A stretch of DNA of 64,000 bases, from assembly GCA_016125185.1 (NCBI GenBank), contig WGMG01000002.1, forward strand, positions 1 to 64,000. The letters are read 5' to 3'. This document shows positions 49,049 through 57,242 of this stretch, piece by piece. Each line of letters starts with the position of its first letter. Positions within the stretch are counted from its first letter, which is position 1. A model generated the notes under the pieces. That model saw only the letters and a list, made by a program, of their open reading frames with translations. It made no database searches and had not been told where the DNA came from. The stretch is from Armatimonadota bacterium. Lineage in GTDB: Bacteria; Armatimonadota; Fimbriimonadia; Fimbriimonadales; Fimbriimonadaceae. The position numbers and the translations under genes were made by a program.

Positions 49049-51906
49049 TCTCTGACCAAGTCGTCTATCTCGGCATCCGTCGGCGCGACCTCGCAAGGGG
49101 TTGCGCCGATGGTGTTTTGGCAGTCATCGAAATATTTCATTTCGGGGGCGAACAGCTTGAGGCTGTGCTCCTCAAAGTATTTTGCCGCGATGCCCAGAAG
49201 TCTTTTTGCCTCGTCGGTTTGACCTTCCTTCGACCGAATCTCGGCAAGGACGGCCAGGGCCATCACCTTGACGCGTCGCCAACAGGCGAAGATGTCGGGC
49301 CCGATCTCGTTGAAGAACGACTTGGCTTCTTCGATTCGGTCTTGGCCGAGCAAGGCGCGAACCAACGCGAGGCGAATCTCGACCTCGTGCATCGGATTTT
49401 TGGCGAGACTGAAGACGTTTTTGCCGAGGAGGGCGGTTCGCTCGGCGGCCTGCCAGCCCCCCTGGGCGAGTTGGATGAGGGCAGCAGTGCGGTAGTAGAT
49501 CACCCAATAGTGCGAGTCGTCGAGTTCGCTGAGCAGGGCGGGGAGTTCTGTCAACCACTGTTCGACCTTGGCACGGTTACCCTGGATATAGTCGTATCCG
49601 AGGAGATAGGTTCCGGCGAGACATTGAAGCGCGAGGTGACCGCACGTTTGAGAGCGCTCGTAACCGATGCGGAGGTCGGAGGCGGCCTTCTCCCATTCGC
49701 CACGGTAGACCAGGACCATGCCCCGGGAGACGTGGATGCTGGGAGCATATTCGGGAGCGACTCGGTTGGCGAGTTCCAACAACTCTTTGTAGCGAGGCTC
49801 GACTTGGTCCCAAGGCAACGCGTAGCGGGTGGCCTCGAAGCTACAAGTAGCCGCGTAGCAGGCCTCGGGTTGGGCGTCGGCCTGCTCGAAGAGGGCGTGA
49901 GCTTGGAGAGCAATCTCGGCGCATTCGGCGTACTTGCCTTCGGCAGCTTCGCACCACGATCTGCAGAGAGCGACTTGGCCCTTTTGGAATGCAGTGGCGT
50001 TGGGCAAGGATTCCAGTTGACGGCCAATTTGGACGAGTTCGCGGCGGCGTCCGGCGGCCAGTTCGGGGTCCCAAATTCTTTCGAAAATGGCGTGGGCGCT
50101 CTCGTGATCCATCTCGATGCCGAGCGAGAGGGCGGCGCGGAAGTTGGTGGCCTCTCGACGGTAAACGATGGCGTCAGAAGCGGGTGGAAGTTGCCAACCC
50201 AGCGTGAGGGTTGCGGCGACCTCGCGCATGGTTCGGATGAACTGATGTTGGGCGGTGGCGAGCCTTTCGGAGCCGACTTCCTTGGCGACAAAGTGCTGGA
50301 TGGGCTGGAGGAGCCGAAAGCGGAGGGGGCTGCCTTCGTCATCGAGCCAGATCATGGACGAATCGAGCAGTCGTTCGAGGATATCGTCGACTTGACTACC
50401 GATCAGGGATTTGGCGATCGCGCGGGTGACGCCCTCGGGGAAGACGGAGATGGCGAGCAGGGCCTCCTGCTCATCGAGTTCGAGGGAGTTCCAGGAGACT
50501 TTGACGACTTCGTCGAAATTCTTGTGGCGGTCGGCAAGGTCCGCCAGGTTGGCGCGAAGGGCGGCTCCGGACTCGCGGATATCCTGAATCAACTCTTCGG
50601 GGTCCAGCATGCGCAGACGGGCAGCGGCAAGGCGGAGGGTCAGCGGGATTCCGCCGCAGAGATTGACGATTTCGTCGTAATCTTGGCGGTCGCGGTCAGA
50701 CGATTTCCAATTCGACACGAGGCTTTGGAGCATGGGAATCGCCTCCTGGCTGAGATCGAGTGGGCCAAGACCGACAACTCGCTCGCCTGCGATCTTCATC
50801 GGACTACGGGAGGTCACGAGGAGTTTGAGCGAGGGATTTTCGGAGAGGATTCGATTCGCAAATTCTCCCGCGCCGTTGAGGTGTTCGAGGTTATCGAAAA
50901 CCATGACGCAGGATCGACTTTCGAAGATGCGGTGGAGCGCGTCGTAGGCGTCAATGACTTCATGGCCATGGACCAGACGAGAGAGAAGGTACTGTTCGGG
51001 TCGCTCGTCGCTTGGGCATTCGACGAAAGAGACATAGCCAAGATCACCTTCCAGCTTGGCGGCAACCTCGATGGCGAGGCGGGTCTTGCCGATGCCGCCA
51101 GGGCCGACGATGGAGATCAGTCTCGATTCCTCGTCGGACGTCAAGAGGTTAAGGACATCGTCGAGTTCCTGACCGCGACCGTAAAAGCGGTCGATCGGGT
51201 GAGGCGGCTCAGGCAGGGCCACGTGGCCGGGAGTCGGCGCAACGGTAATCTCGATTTCTTCGAAATTGGCTTCCCTATGCTCGCGCTTGAATCGGCGGAA
51301 TTCGATGAGAGCCTCGGAGACGCTTCCCATTTCGGCGTGGGCCTTCATCGCGAGCTTGACCACCTCTTCGTTTTCTTTGGATAGGCGCATGGCGGCTTGA
51401 CTGATTTCGAGGGCCCTTTCGGGATGCTTTTCCGAGAGCAGTTTGCTGGCCCATTGGATGGCGGCGTTGACCCGGCATTGATCGGCCTCGCGGCGCTTCG
51501 GCGTGACCCAGGCGTCGTCCCAACCGGCGAGGAATGATTCGGACAGAAGCTCAATCAGCTCGTCGGGGGAGATTCGGTCGGGATGGGAGAGGCGTTCGAG
51601 GTCGTTGTAGACCAACTCTTTGTTGATGATGACCTCGTCGGTCGACGCCTGGATAAGATCGCCAGCATCGCCAATACCTCGACGGAGGCGGCTGAGTTCC
51701 TGGCGAAGTCGGAGGCGGGTGGAGTCAATGAAGTCTTCCGGCCAAAGGAGGTCGGCTAGGTCCTCGCGGCGCAATCGGCCCGAGCGCGAGAAGGAGAGAA
51801 GGACGAGGATCTTCGCGGCGCGGCGCGTCTCGAAATCTGTGTAGGAGCCTTTTTCGGAGTGCAAACCAACGGGGCCGAAGAGCGACAATCGCCAAGACTT
51901 GCTCAT
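49045..51906 (-). CDS. Large SARP/BTAD-type regulator with NB-ARC (STAND) ATPase and TPR-like C terminus
   Basis: This is 953 residues from the ATG at 51906. The N terminus (SLFGPVGLH ... RRAAKILVLLSFS ... LRREDLADLLWPE ... LRLRQELSRLRRGI) is an OmpR-like DNA-binding domain. A BTAD-like helical domain follows (about 105-220). The NB-ARC ATPase has Walker A VGPGGIGKT (267-275), Walker B MVFDNLEHL and GGIPLTLRLAAARL. TPR-like helical repeats run from about 570 to the end. Such proteins sense a ligand or partner and then activate target promoters. Coupled to a globin gene by ATGA, it might respond to oxygen or nitric oxide (inference). Confidence 0.9.
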   Translation of the reverse strand: MSKSWRLSLFGPVGLHSEKGSYTDFETRRAAKILVLLSFSRSGRLRREDLADLLWPEDFIDSTRLRLRQELSRLRRGIGDAGDLIQASTDEVIINKELVYNDLERLSHPDRISPDELIELLSESFLAGWDDAWVTPKRREADQCRVNAAIQWASKLLSEKHPERALEISQAAMRLSKENEEVVKLAMKAHAEMGSVSEALIEFRRFKREHREANFEEIEITVAPTPGHVALPEPPHPIDRFYGRGQELDDVLNLLTSDEESRLISIVGPGGIGKTRLAIEVAAKLEGDLGYVSFVECPSDERPEQYLLSRLVHGHEVIDAYDALHRIFESRSCVMVFDNLEHLNGAGEFANRILSENPSLKLLVTSRSPMKIAGERVVGLGPLDLSQEAIPMLQSLVSNWKSSDRDRQDYDEIVNLCGGIPLTLRLAAARLRMLDPEELIQDIRESGAALRANLADLADRHKNFDEVVKVSWNSLELDEQEALLAISVFPEGVTRAIAKSLIGSQVDDILERLLDSSMIWLDDEGSPLRFRLLQPIQHFVAKEVGSERLATAQHQFIRTMREVAATLTLGWQLPPASDAIVYRREATNFRAALSLGIEMDHESAHAIFERIWDPELAAGRRRELVQIGRQLESLPNATAFQKGQVALCRSWCEAAEGKYAECAEIALQAHALFEQADAQPEACYAATCSFEATRYALPWDQVEPRYKELLELANRVAPEYAPSIHVSRGMVLVYRGEWEKAASDLRIGYERSQTCGHLALQCLAGTYLLGYDYIQGNRAKVEQWLTELPALLSELDDSHYWVIYYRTAALIQLAQGGWQAAERTALLGKNVFSLAKNPMHEVEIRLALVRALLGQDRIEEAKSFFNEIGPDIFACWRRVKVMALAVLAEIRSKEGQTDEAKRLLGIAAKYFEEHSLKLFAPEMKYFDDCQNTIGATPCEVAPTDAEIDDLVRD

Positions 51907-52334
51907 GACTTTTCGGCCGCTCCTTTCATCATAGTTTCGACTACGAATAGCATCAGTCGCGACCAAAGTTCGACGAGTTGGTCAGCCTCAGGGCCTGGCG
52001 TCAGTTCATCGGCGATGAGATTGGGAATCTTCTTCGCGACCCAGTCATAAAGCTCGTTGGTGGCACCGTAGTGAACGTGCTGTTTGCCAAGGCTCATTAG
52101 CACCGGCTCGGCCATGTCGGGTCGATGGAGCACGTCGAGTAAGGCGGCGAATGTTTCGACCAGTTTGTCCTGCTGGGACTGGATGTCTGGTTTGAATTGA
52201 ACGCGAACCTCGGGGTGTTCTGCAAAGAAGTGATTGTAGAAAGTACCCGCGAGTTCATCGGTTACCGGAATCAGAACGAGAAAGGAATCTCGAAGCCGGG
52301 CGATTTCTTCATTCGTAAATGGAGAAGCGGACAT
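51903..52334 (-). CDS. Globin, flavohaemoglobin-type haem domain alone
   Basis: This is a 143-residue protein. FYNHFFAEHPEVRVQF and SLGKQHVHYGATNELYDWV fit the globin fold, with H86 the likely proximal haem ligand. No reductase domain follows, so it is a single-domain globin that could bind oxygen or nitric oxide. It starts 58 bases after the aldehyde dehydrogenase stop, with GGTACC-type repeats in the gap. Its stop overlaps the regulator start (ATGA). Confidence 0.9.
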   Translation of the reverse strand: MSASPFTNEEIARLRDSFLVLIPVTDELAGTFYNHFFAEHPEVRVQFKPDIQSQQDKLVETFAALLDVLHRPDMAEPVLMSLGKQHVHYGATNELYDWVAKKIPNLIADELTPGPEADQLVELWSRLMLFVVETMMKGAAEKS

Positions 52335-52354
52335 GGTTCGAACTTACCGAGCAT

Positions 52355-52388
52355 AGTACCACGTAGGGTACCAATTTGTGGGTACCCC
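52355..52388. promoter_or_regulatory. Triple GGTAC-type repeat before the globin gene
   Basis: AGTACC (52355), GGTACC (52367) and GGTACC (52381) are spaced 12 and 14 bases apart. Each GGTACC is also a palindrome. SARP regulators bind direct repeats near promoters, so this may be an autoregulatory site. Confidence 0.4.
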
Positions 52389-52392
52389 GAAT

Positions 52393-53784
52393 CTACTTCA
52401 GATAGTCGGGCGCGTTCTGATAGCTGATCGGGCGAAGCCAGCGGAGGATTGCGTGGTTGCCGACACTAGTAAACCGCACATCACTTGTGGCGGGATAAGG
52501 GCCACCGTGCTGCATACCTTCACACACTTCGACACCGGTTGGGAAACCGTTGAAGACGATTCGACCAACTTTGGATTCGATAGCCGGGGCGAGGACCTTC
52601 ACGAGCGCTTCGTCCCCCGGGCCGTGCAATATAGTTCCTGTTAGTTGTCCATGCAACTGAGGGAAAAGAGTTAGAAGTTCGTCAAAGCTTTCGGCGGTGA
52701 CGAGCAAACAGAACGGACCGAAGACCTCTTCCTGCAGTTTGGGATTGGCAATAAAATCCTTGAAACTGACGCGGGCGAGACCAGCTTGTCCAGGTTCGCC
52801 AGGTTCCAATTGAGCGTCGACGCCGGGCTGTTCGTTCATGATGGCGGCATTGGCGCAGTAGGCGGCACCAATTGCATCGGTGAGCATCGGACCAGCGATG
52901 GACTGCATCATGCGTGTGGTGACTTCACCGCAGAAGGCTTCCCATTCGTCACCGGCGATGCCAAACACTACGCCAGGATTCGTGCAGAATTGGCCCACTC
53001 CGAGCAGGACGGACTGGGCGTAGCCACTTCCCCACTGCTGGGCTTTTTCCGTTAGCGCACCAGGGAGGGCGAAGACCGGATTGATGCTTCCCATTTCGGC
53101 GAAGACAGGAATCGGGTTGGGGCGGGCGGCGGCGAGGTCCATCAGGTGACGACCAACTCGCTGGGAACCAGTGAATCCCACACCTTTAATATTTGGATCC
53201 TGCACGAGGGCTTCACCCACGGCAGCATCACCGGCTTCGAGCTGGAACGTTCCGACCGGCAAACCGGCTTCCTTCACAGCCTCCGAAATGATGTCGCCGA
53301 CGAGTTGGGACAGCTTGGGGTGAGCGGGATGGGCTTTGGCGACGACCGGGCAACCAGCGGCGAGGGCCGAGGCGGTGTCACCACCCGGCACCGAAAACGC
53401 AAGCGGAAAGTTGGACGCTCCGAAGATGGCGACGGGACCAACCGGGATCATGAAGCGCTCTAGTTTCGGCCGGGGAAGGGGCTGACGATCCGGCAGGGCC
53501 TCTACTGTTCGCTTATCCGTCCAGGCACCCGCGCGGACATCTTTGGCAAACATGCGCAATTGGCCAGTGGTTCGACCGAGTTCGCCAGTTAATCTGGCAG
53601 TGGGCAAATGCGATTCCTCGACCGCAAGCGGAACGATCTCCGATTCCTTTGCCGCCAGTTTGTCTGCGATCGTCTCAAGGAGCGAGGCGATAGTTTCCGG
53701 ACTTGCTTGTCGCAAGATCGGCGCAGCTTCGGCCGCTCGGCGGCAGGCGAGTTGGACGGCTTGTTCGGATGGAAAATCAGGCAT
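52393..53784 (-). CDS. Alpha-ketoglutaric semialdehyde dehydrogenase
   Basis: This 463-residue aldehyde dehydrogenase belongs to the 2,5-dioxopentanoate type. PVGPVAIFGASNFPLAFSVPGGDTASALAAGCPVVAKAHPAHP is characteristic. Catalytic residues are C267 in GVGQFCTNPG and E230 in FAEMGSINP. It oxidises 2-oxoglutarate semialdehyde to 2-oxoglutarate, the last step of hydroxyproline breakdown. It overlaps the oxidase gene by eight bases. Confidence 0.93.
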   Translation of the reverse strand: MPDFPSEQAVQLACRRAAEAAPILRQASPETIASLLETIADKLAAKESEIVPLAVEESHLPTARLTGELGRTTGQLRMFAKDVRAGAWTDKRTVEALPDRQPLPRPKLERFMIPVGPVAIFGASNFPLAFSVPGGDTASALAAGCPVVAKAHPAHPKLSQLVGDIISEAVKEAGLPVGTFQLEAGDAAVGEALVQDPNIKGVGFTGSQRVGRHLMDLAAARPNPIPVFAEMGSINPVFALPGALTEKAQQWGSGYAQSVLLGVGQFCTNPGVVFGIAGDEWEAFCGEVTTRMMQSIAGPMLTDAIGAAYCANAAIMNEQPGVDAQLEPGEPGQAGLARVSFKDFIANPKLQEEVFGPFCLLVTAESFDELLTLFPQLHGQLTGTILHGPGDEALVKVLAPAIESKVGRIVFNGFPTGVEVCEGMQHGGPYPATSDVRFTSVGNHAILRWLRPISYQNAPDYLK

Positions 53785-55042
53785 ATCGGTTTGGGTTGAG
53801 TTGATCGATCGGTAGAGATAGAGCCTCGTTGCCTAAAATCTCGGCTACCAGCATACCGGTAACCGGACCGAGACTGAGACCCATCATCGAATGTCCGGTG
53901 GCAACGATAACATTGGGGTGACGAGCGATGCGGCCCACGTAGGGTAGGCCGTCGGGAGAACATGGTCGGAAACCGAACCAAACGGGCTGGTTTTCGAAAT
54001 CGGCAGGTTTGAACTTCGGGAAGTATTGAGGGATCGAGTCGATGATGCCCTGCACGCGGTTGCGATTAATTTCGTTGGAGGGTTCGCCGAGTTCCATCGT
54101 GCCGCCGAATCGGACACCGTTCTGCATCGGCGTGACCGCTACACGCGCTTCGATGAGGAGGCTGCAGAGCCGCGGGGTTTCGACCGGGTTTGCAAGGGTC
54201 ATCGAGTAGCCCTTGCCCGCCATCATCGGAAGCTTAAGTCCGAGTTTCTGGGCGAGATCTTTTGAGAAGACTCCTCCCGCGATGACGACTTGATCGGCAG
54301 CAAGGGTCTTGCCTGACTTGGTCTTGACCTCGGTTTTGTCGGCCTTCGGTTCGATGGCGGTTACGGCTTCGTTGAAGAGGAACGTCGCTCCGCTTTCCTT
54401 TAGCTTGGTGCGAAGAGCGGCAAGCAAGTTCTGGGGCGTGAGGTGGCAGTCATCCTCGCAGAGAACTCCGCCGATCACATCCATCGTGACATCGGGATCG
54501 AGCTTTTTGAGGCCATCGAGATCGTGGATGCTGGCGCCAACGCCGATCTGCTGGGCACGCTCGGCGAGGTGGGCCTCAGCGTCGAGGGTTTCTTGCTTTC
54601 GGCAGAGCATCAGCAGCCCGCGTTTGACCAGCTGGTAGCCGATGCCGAGGTCTTCGGCGATGCTTTCGTACAGTTTTCGGCTGGTGAGGTTGAGGTCGCG
54701 GAGGATGGTTTCGCTGTCGGCTACATGCTTGGCATTGGCATGGCGCATGAAGGAGATGGACCAAGCGACCTGCTCGGCGGATGGCGGGATTCGGAAGGCG
54801 AACGGCGACTTGGGATTGAGCATCATTCGCAGGCCCATGCCGACCATTCCGGGCGCGGCAAGGGGGACGAAATGGCTCGGGACGACCATGCCCGCGTTGC
54901 CGGTCGAACAGCTATCGGCACCCTCAGGGTTTTGGTCCACGACGGTGACCTTGAATCCTTTTTCGGCGGCGTAGTAGGCGGAGCTGAGTCCGATGATGCC
55001 AGCGCCGATCACTACGACATCTCGACTCAAACGATTCCCCAT
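53777..55042 (-). CDS. D-hydroxyproline dehydrogenase/oxidase (DadA-like FAD enzyme)
   Basis: This is a 421-residue protein. The FAD-binding VVVIGAGIIGLSSAYYAAEKGF is at the N terminus, and GFRPCSPDGLPYVGR and ATGHSMMGLSLGPVTGMLVAE near the end are typical of DadA-like amino acid dehydrogenases. Placed between 4-hydroxyproline epimerase and the deaminase and dehydrogenase genes, it should oxidise cis-4-hydroxy-D-proline to 1-pyrroline-4-hydroxy-2-carboxylate. The start overlaps the epimerase gene by 16 bases. Confidence 0.9.
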   Translation of the reverse strand: MGNRLSRDVVVIGAGIIGLSSAYYAAEKGFKVTVVDQNPEGADSCSTGNAGMVVPSHFVPLAAPGMVGMGLRMMLNPKSPFAFRIPPSAEQVAWSISFMRHANAKHVADSETILRDLNLTSRKLYESIAEDLGIGYQLVKRGLLMLCRKQETLDAEAHLAERAQQIGVGASIHDLDGLKKLDPDVTMDVIGGVLCEDDCHLTPQNLLAALRTKLKESGATFLFNEAVTAIEPKADKTEVKTKSGKTLAADQVVIAGGVFSKDLAQKLGLKLPMMAGKGYSMTLANPVETPRLCSLLIEARVAVTPMQNGVRFGGTMELGEPSNEINRNRVQGIIDSIPQYFPKFKPADFENQPVWFGFRPCSPDGLPYVGRIARHPNVIVATGHSMMGLSLGPVTGMLVAEILGNEALSLPIDQLNPNRYA

Positions 55043-55965
55043 CGGAACGGATCGTTTTCGTCGAGAATCAGCGTCGATTTGGCGGTGATGTGGGCGCGGC
55101 CGGAAATGTGCGGAATGACAGTTTCGCCGTCAATATCGACGTAGCCCGTGAAGGTTGATCCAGTGATGCTTTCCTGAATCCATCGCTTTCCGGGCGATAG
55201 TTTGCCTCGGGCGACAAGGGACGCCATCTTGGCGCAGGTGCCGGTGCCACATGGCGAACGGTCGTAGGCCATGCCGGGACACAGCACAAAGTTCTTGCTA
55301 TTGGCTCCTTCGACCAAGGCAAGGCCGAAGACTTCGATGTGGTCGATGAGGTCACCGCCTCTACCGGTGATTCCAGCGGCCTCCAGCGACTCGCGAACTT
55401 CGGTTGTGAAATCCATCAATTTCGTTCGGTTTTCGAACAGAATTTCGGGAATGAATGCGTTGCGCTGAATCAGGAAGAACCAGTTACCACCCCACACGAT
55501 GTCGCCGGTGATCGTTCCGTAGTTTGGAGTCTCGACGGTCGCCCCAAGCTGATGAACGAAGGCAGGAACGTTCGTTACCCAAACATTCCCGTCATCATCG
55601 AGCTTTACTTCGACGACGCCAACCGGCGTCTCAATTTTGTGGGTACCGGACTGAATTCGCCCCAGATGTCTGAGAGTTTCGACGACGCCAATGGTGCCAT
55701 GACCACACATGCCCAACGTATCGACGTTGTTGAAGAAGATGACTCCGGTGCAGCAGGACGGATCGCTCGGCGGGACAAGCAGAGCGCCCACCACGACATC
55801 GGAACCGCGCGGCTCAAGGATGACGGCCGTGCGTAGGTGAGTTTGGTTCTTACGAAGGTCGTCTCGCTTTTCGGCGCATGTGGCGCCCTGGGGAATATCC
55901 CAGCCCCCGACGACAACCCGTGTCGGTTCTCCCCCGGTGTGAGAATCGATGACTTCGATCTGCAT
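55027..55965 (-). CDS. 4-hydroxyproline 2-epimerase (proline racemase family)
   Basis: This is a 312-residue protein. Both catalytic cysteines are present: C87 in GMCGHGTIG and C239 in DRSPCGTGTC. Two cysteines mean a racemase or epimerase, whereas the family's dehydratases have Thr at the second site. It inverts trans-4-hydroxy-L-proline to the cis-D form, the first step of the pathway encoded here. The deaminase gene ends three bases upstream, so the genes are co-transcribed. Confidence 0.95.
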   Translation of the reverse strand: MQIEVIDSHTGGEPTRVVVGGWDIPQGATCAEKRDDLRKNQTHLRTAVILEPRGSDVVVGALLVPPSDPSCCTGVIFFNNVDTLGMCGHGTIGVVETLRHLGRIQSGTHKIETPVGVVEVKLDDDGNVWVTNVPAFVHQLGATVETPNYGTITGDIVWGGNWFFLIQRNAFIPEILFENRTKLMDFTTEVRESLEAAGITGRGGDLIDHIEVFGLALVEGANSKNFVLCPGMAYDRSPCGTGTCAKMASLVARGKLSPGKRWIQESITGSTFTGYVDIDGETVIPHISGRAHITAKSTLILDENDPFRWGIV

Positions 55966-55968
55966 GAC

Positions 55969-56874
55969 CTACACCTTGGGTCGCTTCGCCAAACCTTCCT
56001 GAATGACCGCTTCGACCCTTTGCCGCTCGGATCCCGTTAGCGGGAGGCGCGGCAAGCGCACCCATTCGGGACAATACCCGGTTGCTTGCGTCGCAAGTTT
56101 GATGTTTTGTACAAATTTCAGACCAACATCGAGGTGCAGAAGCGGCGTGTACCAGCGGTAAAGCTCGCGAGCTTCGTCCCACTGCCCGGCCATCGCCAAA
56201 TCCCATAGCTTTTGGTTTTCGTATGGGAACGCCAAACCGATTCCGGCTACCCAGCCTTTCGCGCCAAGGAAGGCGCATTCGAGAGCGAGATCATCGACAC
56301 CAGCGAAAATGGTTAGCCGGTCGCCGAGGTGGTTGATGAGGTCGGTAACGCGACGGACGTCGCCTGCGGATTCCTTGATGGCGATGAAGTTTTCGCTCTC
56401 ATTGCAAAGCATTTCGAGCATGGGCGGCGTCAGATCGACGTGGTAGGAAAGCGGGTTATTGTAGATGAGGATGGGCAGGTCGGTGCTTTGGGCGACGGTT
56501 CGGTAGTGGGCTAGAGCCTCGTCGTGGTCGGCCTTATAAACCATGGCCGGCATCAGCATGATGCCATCGATACCCAGCCCGGCGCACTTTTCCGTGTAGG
56601 CGACGGCTTGGGCAGTGGAGCATTCGGCGACGCCGCTGAGAACCTGCACACGGCCATTGGCGATGCGCTTGGTGGCCTTCAGAATTTCAAACTTCTCCTC
56701 CCAAGTGAGGGCGAGGTTTTCGCCAAGGGAGCCCATCATGACCAGGCCGGTCACGCCCGAGTCGATCAATGCTTCAAGGTGCTTTTCAAGGGCAACATAA
56801 TCGATCGAAAGGTCCTTGTGAAACGGTGTTGTGACCGCAGGAAAAACGCCAGACCAAGCCGGGAATTTGGACAT
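55969..56874 (-). CDS. DapA-family 1-pyrroline-4-hydroxy-2-carboxylate deaminase
   Basis: This is a 301-residue TIM-barrel protein. The Schiff-base lysine is K167 in FIAIKESAGD, and Y138 in LIYNNPLSY is the partner tyrosine. DapA-family enzymes in hydroxyproline clusters deaminate 1-pyrroline-4-hydroxy-2-carboxylate to 2-oxoglutarate semialdehyde, which the dehydrogenase three genes on then oxidises. It is the first gene of the operon. No ribosome site is seen before the ATG. The rest of the upstream gap holds repeat A3 and the gltB promoter. Confidence 0.9.
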   Translation of the reverse strand: MSKFPAWSGVFPAVTTPFHKDLSIDYVALEKHLEALIDSGVTGLVMMGSLGENLALTWEEKFEILKATKRIANGRVQVLSGVAECSTAQAVAYTEKCAGLGIDGIMLMPAMVYKADHDEALAHYRTVAQSTDLPILIYNNPLSYHVDLTPPMLEMLCNESENFIAIKESAGDVRRVTDLINHLGDRLTIFAGVDDLALECAFLGAKGWVAGIGLAFPYENQKLWDLAMAGQWDEARELYRWYTPLLHLDVGLKFVQNIKLATQATGYCPEWVRLPRLPLTGSERQRVEAVIQEGLAKRPKV

Positions 56875-57060
56875 CGTTTAAGTTTGAACGATTTTTGGTT
56901 TTCGTGTCTAGGGATGTGATGGAAACGTATTGCTAGGTTTTTTTGCTGGGGGCCTATTTGTGTTTGGGGTGCCAGATCGTTGCCAGGGATTTGAGCCGCC
57001 ATCCTTGAACCTCGTCGGCTAATTCTGGTGAGGCAATGACACATTCTCTTTAAGTGGAGT

Positions 57061-57131
57061 TTCCCCTCCCGCCTCCTGACACAAGTCAGGAGGCACCCTC
57101 TCCAAATTTCCGTTAGATAATTTGGAGAGGG
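57061..57131. repeat. Dispersed hairpin element, copy A3
   Basis: This is the cleanest copy. CCTCCTGAC-ACAA-GTCAGGAGG (57072-57093) is followed by a second hairpin, CCCTCTCCAAATT paired with AATTTGGAGAGGG (57096-57131). It lies between the hydroxyproline operon and the gltB promoter. Confidence 0.65.
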
Positions 57132-57147
57132 AATTGGGACCTAAGTT

Positions 57148-57210
57148 TTGCAATTTCGGCAAAAAACCACTATAATGGGAATCCGGTTTGCATAGTCGCC
57201 GCCGGATTCC
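57148..57210 (+). promoter_or_regulatory. gltB promoter and leader hairpin
   Basis: TTGCAA (57148-57153), a 17-bp spacer and a perfect TATAAT (57171-57176) form a strong promoter. Just downstream GGAATCCGG (57178-57186) pairs with CCGGATTCC (57202-57210) at the very 5' end of the transcript, about 33 bases before the ATG. Confidence 0.8.
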
Positions 57211-57242
57211 GCAATGTTGTCGGAGTCTCATGATGGCGAACT

